Below are positions 58,061 to 64,000 of a stretch of 64,000 nt of DNA, piece after piece (positions within the stretch are counted from its first letter, which is position 1; every line of letters starts with the position of its first letter). Source of the stretch: Amaricoccus sp. (lineage in GTDB: Bacteria > Pseudomonadota > Alphaproteobacteria > Rhodobacterales > Rhodobacteraceae); contig NZ_JAGOMQ010000002.1 in assembly GCF_017993425.1 (NCBI RefSeq), positions 1-64,000 on the forward strand. The letters run 5' to 3'. The translations under genes were made by a program, and so were the position numbers. A model generated the notes under the pieces. That model made no database searches. It was not told where the DNA came from and saw only the letters and a program-made list of their open reading frames with translations.

Positions 58061-58389
58061 GGCGGCTCCTCCTGCGGTTGACCCCGTCGGTTGACGCTGC
58101 GTCCGCGCCGCGCCCCGGTCAAGCACGAAGGCGGCGCGGCGTCGCCGGCCTCGTCGGGGGAAGTTGCGCGCAGATCGCTTGACAGGGGCGGCCGGGGCGT
58201 TCAGGGTGCGGGCGTCCAAAGCGCTTTGAGCCGGTCGATCCGGCGGACGCGGCGACGGGGAGGGATGGCGATGACCGCAAGGCTGGCGGGCCTGCGCGCG
58301 TTTGCCGGCCCCCGCTCGCGCGCAGGGCGTGCGGACACGACGTTTCCCGAGGACGGCCCGACGGCCAACGCATAGCAGGAGGCAGCAGC
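58061..58389. promoter_or_regulatory. divergent promoter region of permease and alpha-glucosidase genes
   Basis: 329 bases. TTGACA at 58179–58184 could be a −35 element for the glucosidase, with a weak −10 about 16–17 bases further on. The palindrome CAAAGCGCTTTG (58217–58228), with the AAnCG-centre pattern of LacI-family operators, sits just downstream, where binding would block elongation. No gene is present. Confidence 0.5.
58217..58228. promoter_or_regulatory. LacI-family operator candidate upstream of alpha-glucosidase
   Basis: CAAAGCGCTTTG is a perfect 12-bp palindrome matching the AAxCGxTT core favoured by LacI-family regulators. It lies about 160 bases before the glucosidase start codon and near a −35-like TTGACA. 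Rhizobial agl operons are controlled by a LacI-type AglR. No such regulator gene is in the window. Confidence 0.5.
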
Positions 58390-60033
58390 ATGGCGCCGAC
58401 CTCGACCCCGACCGTTCTGGCCCGCGACCCCGACTGGTGGCGGGGGGCGGTGATCTACCAGATCTATCCGCGGAGCTTTCAGGACTCGAACGGCGACGGG
58501 GTGGGCGATCTCGCCGGGATCATCGAGCGGCTGCCGCATGTGGCGGCGCTCGGCGCGGACGCGATCTGGATCTCGCCGTTCTTCACCTCGCCGATGCTCG
58601 ACTTCGGCTACGACGTCTCGGACTACCGCGACGTCGATCCGCTGTTCGGCACGCTCGGCGATTTCGAGGCGCTGGTCGAGCGGGCGCATGCGCTCGGCCT
58701 GCGGGTGATGATCGACCTGGTGCTGAGCCACACCTCGGACCAGCATCCGTGGTTCAAGGAGAGCCGCTCGAGCCGCGACAACCCCAGGGCGGACTGGTAC
58801 GTCTGGGCGGACGCGAAACCGGACGGGACGGCGCCGACCAACTGGCTGTCGATCTTCGGCGGGCCCGCCTGGGAGTGGGACACCGAGCGGCAGCAGTACT
58901 ACATGCACAACTTCCTGGCGAGCCAGCCGGACCTGAACTTCCACAATTCCGAGGTGCAGGACGAGCTGCTCGCTGTGGCGCGGTTCTGGCTGGAGCGCGG
59001 CGTCGACGGGTTCCGGCTGGATACGATCAACTTCTATTTTCACGACAAGGAGTTGCGGAGCAATCCTGTCCTGCCGAAAGAGCTGCGCACCTACGAGACG
59101 GCGCCGGAGGTGAACCCCTACAACTGGCAGGAGCATCTCTACGACAAGAGCCGGCCGGAGATGGTCGGCTTCCTGCGGCGGTTCCGCGCGGTGATGGACG
59201 ATTTTCCCGACATCACCTCGGTGGGCGAGGTGGGCGACGCGCAGCGGGGGCTGGAGATCGTCGGCGAGTACACCTCGGGCGGCGACAAGCTGCACATGTG
59301 CTACGCCTTCGAATTCCTCGCGCAGACCATCCCGACGGGCACGCGCATCGCCGAGGTGCTGGGGCGGTTCTACGCCGCGGCGCCGGAGGGCTGGGCGTGC
59401 TGGGCGTTCTCGAACCACGACTGCGAGCGGCACGCGAGCCGCTGGGGGCTCTCCGACGCGCAGGCGAAGCTCTATCTCGGGGTGCTGCTGTCGCTCCGGG
59501 GCTCGGTCTGCCTCTACCAGGGCGAGGAGCTGGCGCTGCCGGAGGCCTACGTGCCGTTCGAGGAGCTGCAGGACCCCTACGGCATCCGGTTCTGGCCGAA
59601 GTTCCGGGGCCGCGACGGGTGCCGGACGCCGATCCCCTGGGCGCGGGACAACGGCTGGGGCGGGTTCTCCGAGGCGAAGCCGTGGCTGCCGATCCCGCCG
59701 GAGCATCTGGAGCGCGCGGTGAGCGGGCAGGAGGGCGATCCGGACTCGGTGTTGAGCTTCTACCGGCGGCTGATCGCCTGGCGGAAGACCCGGCCGGAGC
59801 TGCGGGGCGGCGGACTCAGGGTCGGGGTGGCGACGGAGACGCTGCTGTCGCTGGAGCGCGATCTGGACGGGCGGCGGCTCCTGTGTCTCTTCAACCTCGG
59901 GCCGGAGGCGGCGCGGGTCGCGTTGCCGGAGGGGGGCTGGCGGGCGGCGGAGGGGTCGGGCTTCTCCGGGCGGGTCGAGGGCGGCGAGGCGGCGCTGCCC
60001 CCCTTCCAGGCGCTTTTCGCCGAGCCGGCCTGA
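58390..60033 (+). CDS. aglA: alpha-glucosidase, GH13 family
   Basis: 547-residue cytoplasmic GH13 enzyme (oligo-1,6-glucosidase/alpha-glucosidase group) that splits alpha-glucosides such as sucrose, trehalose or maltose into hexoses. The conserved regions appear in order: AVIYQIYPRSFQDSNGDGVGDLAGI, DLVLSHTS, GVDGFRLDTINF (nucleophile Asp), SVGEVGDA (acid Glu) and FSNHDCERHAS (transition-state Asp). The C-terminal beta-sandwich is present from about 470. It heads a run with fructokinase, zwf, pgl and edd, so its products are channelled into the Entner-Doudoroff route. Confidence 0.93.
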   Translation: MAPTSTPTVLARDPDWWRGAVIYQIYPRSFQDSNGDGVGDLAGIIERLPHVAALGADAIWISPFFTSPMLDFGYDVSDYRDVDPLFGTLGDFEALVERAHALGLRVMIDLVLSHTSDQHPWFKESRSSRDNPRADWYVWADAKPDGTAPTNWLSIFGGPAWEWDTERQQYYMHNFLASQPDLNFHNSEVQDELLAVARFWLERGVDGFRLDTINFYFHDKELRSNPVLPKELRTYETAPEVNPYNWQEHLYDKSRPEMVGFLRRFRAVMDDFPDITSVGEVGDAQRGLEIVGEYTSGGDKLHMCYAFEFLAQTIPTGTRIAEVLGRFYAAAPEGWACWAFSNHDCERHASRWGLSDAQAKLYLGVLLSLRGSVCLYQGEELALPEAYVPFEELQDPYGIRFWPKFRGRDGCRTPIPWARDNGWGGFSEAKPWLPIPPEHLERAVSGQEGDPDSVLSFYRRLIAWRKTRPELRGGGLRVGVATETLLSLERDLDGRRLLCLFNLGPEAARVALPEGGWRAAEGSGFSGRVEGGEAALPPFQALFAEPA

Positions 60034-60118
60034 GCGGCCTCGCCGCGCTTGCGCGCCGGCGGGGGATCGGATAAATCAGGCGCCGTGAAGAATTGGCGCC
60101 AGCCGGGGGGATGCGCCC

Positions 60119-61051
60119 ATGTTTCTGGTCTGCGGCGACTCGCTGTTCGACTTCTTCCTCGAGAGCGAGGATGGTCCGGCTGCGGCCGGATTCGCGGCGC
60201 GCGCCGGGGGCTCGCCGCTCAACGTCGCGGTGGGGCTGTCGCGGCTCGGCTGCGCGGCGGGGTTTCTGAGCGGGCTCTCCAGCGACTTCCTCGGGCGGCG
60301 GCTGTCGCAGGTGCTGGCGGCCGAGGGGGTGTCGACGCGCTATGCGGTGCCGACCGACCGGCCGACCACGATCAGCCTCGTCGGCCTCGACGAGGCGGGG
60401 GTGCCGGAATACCAGTTCTACGGCAACGGCGCGGCCGACACCGGGCTCGCGCCGGCCGACCTGCCGAAGCTCGGGCCGGAGGTGACGGGCCTGCATTTCG
60501 GCTCCTACTCGATCGCGGTGTCGCCGGTCGGCGACGCCACGGCGGCGCTGGCGGCGGCGGAGGCGGGGCGGTTCATCTCGCTCGACCCGAACGTGCGGCC
60601 GACGATCGAGCCGGACATGGCGGTCTGGCGCGCCCGCATCGACGTGCTGCTGCCGGCGGTGGACATGCTCAAGACCTCGGCGGAGGATCTGGAGATGCTG
60701 CATCCCGGCCGCTCGGCCGAGGACTTCGCGGCCGAGCTGATCGGGCGGGGGGTCAAGCTCGTGGTCGTCACCGATGGCGGCGAGACGGCGCAGGGCTTCA
60801 CCGCGCGGGGCGACAGCGCCGAGGCGCGGCCGCCGAAGGTCAAGGTCGTCGACACCGTCGGCGCGGGGGACACTTTTCAGGCAGCGCTGATCGCGCAGCT
60901 GTCGGCGCACCCGGAAGGGCCGCTCGCCGGGCTTGCGGCCCTTGACCGCGCGGCGCTGGCGCGCACTCTCGACTACGCCGCGCGGGCCGCGGCGATCACC
61001 TGCTCGCGGCGGGGCGCCGACCTGCCGCGCGCCGCGGAGCTGGCAGCGTAA
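60119..61051 (+). CDS. PfkB-family fructokinase
   Basis: 310-residue sugar kinase. The N-terminal GGSPLNVAVGLSRLG and C-terminal VDTVGAGDTFQAALIAQL signatures with catalytic Asp identify the PfkB family. The length and the alpha-glucosidase neighbour favour fructokinase (phosphorylating fructose released from sucrose). It begins 85 bases after the glucosidase and 9 bases before zwf, consistent with an operon. It is a different gene from the PfkB kinase at 1437, whose GCGD motif differs. Confidence 0.9.
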   Translation: MFLVCGDSLFDFFLESEDGPAAAGFAARAGGSPLNVAVGLSRLGCAAGFLSGLSSDFLGRRLSQVLAAEGVSTRYAVPTDRPTTISLVGLDEAGVPEYQFYGNGAADTGLAPADLPKLGPEVTGLHFGSYSIAVSPVGDATAALAAAEAGRFISLDPNVRPTIEPDMAVWRARIDVLLPAVDMLKTSAEDLEMLHPGRSAEDFAAELIGRGVKLVVVTDGGETAQGFTARGDSAEARPPKVKVVDTVGAGDTFQAALIAQLSAHPEGPLAGLAALDRAALARTLDYAARAAAITCSRRGADLPRAAELAA

Positions 61052-61060
61052 GGGGCGCCC

Positions 61061-62518
61061 ATGGTTTCCACCGTCATCCCGGTCCAGCCGTTCGATCTCG
61101 TCATCTTCGGCGCGACCGGCGACCTCGCGAAGCGCAAGATCCTGCCCTCGCTCTATCGCCGGCTCGCCGTCCACCAGATGCCGGAGGGGGCGCGGGTGAT
61201 CGGGGCGGCGCGCTCGAAGATGACCCGGGCCGAGTTCCGCAAGCAGACGCTGGCGGCGTTGCAGGAGTTCGTCGCGCCCGACCTGCTGAAGCCCGACCTC
61301 GTCGAGCAGTTCATCGCCTCCGTCGACTACGTGCCGGTCGACGCCGGCGGCGAGGACGGCTGGGCGCAGCTGGCGAAGAAGCTCGGCGAGAAGCCCGACC
61401 ATATCCGCGCCTTCTACCTCTCGGTCGCGCCCGCGCTCTTCGCCGTCATCGCCGACAAGCTCGCCGCGGCCGGGGTGGCGACCCCGTCGAGCCGGATCGT
61501 GGTCGAGAAGCCGCTCGGCAAGGACCTCGCCTCGGCGCGGGCGCTGAACGCGCAGCTCTCCAAGCACTTCACCGAGGCGCAGATCTACCGGATCGACCAT
61601 TACCTCGGGAAGGAGACGGTCCAGAACCTGATGGCGATCCGCTTCGCCAACGCCCTCTTCGAGCCCTTGTGGAACGCCCGCTACGTCGACCACGTGCAGA
61701 TCACCGTGGCGGAGAATCTCGGCGTCGCCGGGCGCGGCGAGTACTACGACAAGTCGGGCGCCATGCGCGACATGGTGCAGAACCACCTGATGCAGCTCCT
61801 GTGCCTGACCGCGATGGAGCCGCCGGCGCATTTCGAGCCCAACATGGTGCGCGACGAGAAGCTGAAGGTGATCCGCAGCCTCGAGCCGCTGAAGCTCTCC
61901 GACATCGTCCGTGGCCAGTACCGCGCCAACGGGTCGGGCTCGAGCTACCTCGACGACGTCAAGAACCCGCAGAGCCGGACCGAGAGCTTCATCGCCATCC
62001 GCGCCCATATCCAGAACTGGCGCTGGGCCGGGACGCCGTTCTACCTGCGCACCGGCAAGAAGCTCTCGGCGCGGCTCTCCGAGATCTGCGTCGTCTTCCG
62101 CGACCCGCCGCACTCGATCTTCCCCAAGGTCGACGACCTGCGCGGCAACGCGCTGATCATCCGGCTCCAGCCCAACGAGGGCATCACCATGCGGGTGACG
62201 ATCAAGGACCCCGGCCCGGGCGGGATGCGGCTGACCGAGGTGCCGCTCGACATGACCTTCGCCAAGGCGCTCGGCGGCGAGGCGGAGATGCCGGAGGCCT
62301 ACGAGCGGCTGATCATGGACGTGATCCGCGGCGACCAGACCCTCTTCATGCGCGGCGACGAGGTCGAGGCGGCCTGGTCCTGGGTCGACCCGATCATCGA
62401 CGCCTGGACCGACGCCGGCTCGAAGCCGCAGCAATACGACCCGGGCAGCGCCGGCCCGATCGACGCCTACAAGCTGACCAGCTCCGACGGCCACCTGTGG
62501 CGGGAGATCGCGACGTGA
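61061..62518 (+). CDS. zwf: glucose-6-phosphate 1-dehydrogenase
   Basis: 485-residue NADP-dependent enzyme making 6-phosphogluconolactone from glucose-6-phosphate. The dinucleotide motif FGATGDLAKRKILPSLYRR is at the N-terminus, the active-site RIDHYLGKETVQNL has the catalytic His/Lys pair, and PFYLRTGKKLSARLSEI is typical of the substrate region. Length is normal. The TGA overlaps the pgl GTG by 4 bases (GTGA). First enzyme of the zwf–pgl–edd Entner-Doudoroff module here. Confidence 0.97.
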   Translation: MVSTVIPVQPFDLVIFGATGDLAKRKILPSLYRRLAVHQMPEGARVIGAARSKMTRAEFRKQTLAALQEFVAPDLLKPDLVEQFIASVDYVPVDAGGEDGWAQLAKKLGEKPDHIRAFYLSVAPALFAVIADKLAAAGVATPSSRIVVEKPLGKDLASARALNAQLSKHFTEAQIYRIDHYLGKETVQNLMAIRFANALFEPLWNARYVDHVQITVAENLGVAGRGEYYDKSGAMRDMVQNHLMQLLCLTAMEPPAHFEPNMVRDEKLKVIRSLEPLKLSDIVRGQYRANGSGSSYLDDVKNPQSRTESFIAIRAHIQNWRWAGTPFYLRTGKKLSARLSEICVVFRDPPHSIFPKVDDLRGNALIIRLQPNEGITMRVTIKDPGPGGMRLTEVPLDMTFAKALGGEAEMPEAYERLIMDVIRGDQTLFMRGDEVEAAWSWVDPIIDAWTDAGSKPQQYDPGSAGPIDAYKLTSSDGHLWREIAT

Positions 62519-63231
62519 TCGAGGTCGCCCGCCAGGACTATCCCGACCGCGACACGCTGATGCGCAACCTCGCCGAGCTCGTCGCCGACCAGCTGCGCGC
62601 GGCCCATGCGACGAAGCACCGGCCGGAGCATGCGGGCCGGCGGCGGGTGACGCTGGCCGTGCCCGGCGGCACGACGCCGGGGCCGTTCCTCGACGCGCTC
62701 TCGAACTTCGAGCTCGCCTGGGAGGACGTCGACGTCATCGCCACCGACGAGCGCATGGTCCCGGAATACAGCGACCGGGCGAACTCGAAGCTGATCCGCG
62801 AGCGGCTGCTGCGCAACGCCGCGATCGACGCGCATTTCGTCCACTACCACGCCGCGGGGACCTTCCTCGAGCCGGTGCTCGACACCATCCGCGAGCGGGT
62901 GGCGGAGCGGCTGCCGATCGACGTCGCGGTGCTCGGCATGGGCGCCGACATGCACACCGCCTCGCTCTTCCCCGGCGCGCCCGGGCTCGCCGAGGCGCTG
63001 GCCGACGACGCGCCGACGCTCGTCCGGGTGGAGCCGGCGGCGCAGCCGGAGGCCCGGCTGACGCTCTCGGCGCCGGCGCTGCGCGGCGCCGAGGTCATCC
63101 ACATCCTGATCACCGGCGAGGACAAGCTCGCCGCGCTCGCCACGGCGCTCGCCGACGGGCCCGTCGCCGAGGCGCCGATCCGCGTCGCGCTGACCGCGCC
63201 CTGCCCGGTGACCGTCCACTACGCCGCCTGA
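62515..63231 (+). CDS. pgl: 6-phosphogluconolactonase
   Basis: 238-residue lactonase opening 6-phosphogluconolactone. It matches the NagB-like Pgl type: [27 protein letters not shown] and [19 protein letters not shown] hold the phosphate-binding and catalytic positions. It starts with GTG coupled to zwf. The length is normal and the next gene, edd, begins 28 bases after the stop. Confidence 0.95.
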   Translation: MIEVARQDYPDRDTLMRNLAELVADQLRAAHATKHRPEHAGRRRVTLAVPGGTTPGPFLDALSNFELAWEDVDVIATDERMVPEYSDRANSKLIRERLLRNAAIDAHFVHYHAAGTFLEPVLDTIRERVAERLPIDVAVLGMGADMHTASLFPGAPGLAEALADDAPTLVRVEPAAQPEARLTLSAPALRGAEVIHILITGEDKLAALATALADGPVAEAPIRVALTAPCPVTVHYAA

Positions 63232-63259
63232 GCCGCCAGCCCGCAAGGGGGAGCCACGA

Positions 63260-64000
63260 ATGAGCCTCAACGTCACCGTCGCCCGGGTCACGGAGCGCAT
63301 CGTCGAGCGTTCGAAGCCGGTCCGCGGCGCCTATCTCGACCGCATGGCGCGCGCCCGCGAGGAGGGGCCGCGCCGCGCGCACCTCGCCTGCGGCAACCAG
63401 GCCCACGCCTACGCGGCGATGCCCGAGGACGACAAGTCGGCGCTCGCCGTCGGCGCCGCCGGCAACATCGGCATCATCACCGCCTACAACGACATGCTCT
63501 CGGCGCATCAGCCCTACGAGCGCTATCCCGAGCTGATCCGCGCCGCCGCCCGCGCCGCCGGCGGCACCGCGCAGGTGGCGGGCGGGGTGCCGGCGATGTG
63601 CGACGGCGTGACGCAGGGGCAGGCGGGGATGGAGCTGTCGCTGTTCTCTCGCGACGTGATCGCGCTCGCCGCCGGCGTGGCGCTCAGCCACAACACCTTC
63701 GACACGACGGTCTATCTCGGGGTCTGCGACAAGATCGTCCCCGGCCTCGTCATCGCCGCAGCGACCTTCGGCCACCTGCCGGCGGTGTTCCTGCCGGCGG
63801 GGCCGATGACCTCCGGGATCCCCAACGACCAGAAGGCGAAGGTCCGCCAGCTCTTCGCCGCCGGCGAGGTGGGCCGGGACAAGCTGATGGAGGCCGAGAT
63901 GGCCTCGTATCACGGGCCGGGCACCTGCACCTTCTACGGCACGGCGAACACCAACCAGATGCTGATGGAGTTCATGGGGCTGCACCTTCCCGGATCGAGC
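63260..64000 (+). CDS. edd: 6-phosphogluconate dehydratase, partial (runs off window)
   Basis: The first 247 codons of an Edd protein; the reading frame is open at the window end. The start [29 protein letters not shown] is canonical, as are [15 protein letters not shown] with a cluster-ligand Cys, [43 protein letters not shown] and [15 protein letters not shown]. The enzyme dehydrates 6-phosphogluconate to KDPG with a 4Fe-4S cluster, the third step of the Entner-Doudoroff route. Ribosome binding site AAGGGGGAG precedes the ATG. KDPG aldolase would be expected downstream. Confidence 0.95.
   Translation, partial: MSLNVTVARVTERIVERSKPVRGAYLDRMARAREEGPRRAHLACGNQAHAYAAMPEDDKSALAVGAAGNIGIITAYNDMLSAHQPYERYPELIRAAARAAGGTAQVAGGVPAMCDGVTQGQAGMELSLFSRDVIALAAGVALSHNTFDTTVYLGVCDKIVPGLVIAAATFGHLPAVFLPAGPMTSGIPNDQKAKVRQLFAAGEVGRDKLMEAEMASYHGPGTCTFYGTANTNQMLMEFMGLHLPGSS

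Overview
The window is a very GC-rich, tightly packed chromosomal segment that looks like an alphaproteobacterium of the Rhodobacterales (Paracoccaceae-like). The evidence is gene order and regulator type: an iscR–cysteine desulfurase–sufB–sufC–sufD–sufS operon with a one-cysteine IscR and an Irr-type box, pyk divergent from an N-formylglutamate amidohydrolase/DUF1244 pair, rpiA–gor–hflK–hflC, folB–folP–glmM, and a class II DAHP synthase next to serB. No rRNA, tRNA, CRISPR array, insertion sequence or prophage was recognised. The species cannot be named from the sequence alone.

Layout. 0.3–12.3 kb: a SixA-like phosphatase, then a ten-gene minus-strand sugar uptake and catabolism operon (TIM-barrel isomerase, Gfo/Idh/MocA oxidoreductase, ABC ATPase, binding protein, two permeases, a second ABC ATPase, a small membrane protein, a PfkB kinase, an L-rhamnose-type mutarotase). 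A divergent GntR regulator and an SDR dehydrogenase stand beside it. 12.4–17.0 kb: MFS transporter, small charged protein, tyrS, anmK, DMT permease. 17.5–26.5 kb: alpha/beta hydrolase and the suf Fe-S assembly operon with several tiny extra genes and a strong terminator. 26.5–36.3 kb: two small membrane paralogues, DUF1244, N-formylglutamate amidohydrolase, pyk, rpiA, gor, hflKC, gltS, a DHFR-like protein. 36.8–45.3 kb: glyS (without glyQ), a PPDK-like protein with a decayed ATP-grasp domain, meaB, a cell-wall hydrolase, two CAP proteins. 45.8–50.3 kb: folB fusion, thioredoxin-like protein, gph, folP, glmM. 50.8–58.1 kb: SDR, GlxA-type regulator, class II DAHP synthase, serB, an SRPBCC/ArsR pair, an amino-acid permease. 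58.4–64 kb: alpha-glucosidase, fructokinase, zwf, pgl and the start of edd. Those last genes make a coherent route from an alpha-glucoside into the Entner-Doudoroff pathway.

The most unusual material is partly intergenic. Two dispersed, highly structured repeat families (R1, about 150–210 bp, three copies; R2, about 280–320 bp, three copies) show compensatory base changes in their hairpins. A third element (P, about 35 bp) occurs four times just downstream of stop codons, with a palindrome built on CACGCGTG and an exactly conserved spacing to a TTGA/CTGA motif. Among the proteins, the sugar importer's two ATPases carry complementary defects (a degenerate signature motif in one, a lost H-loop histidine in the other), which predicts one active and one degenerate ATP site. 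The PPDK-like protein keeps its phosphohistidine and PEP-binding residues but has lost the key ATP-site residues.
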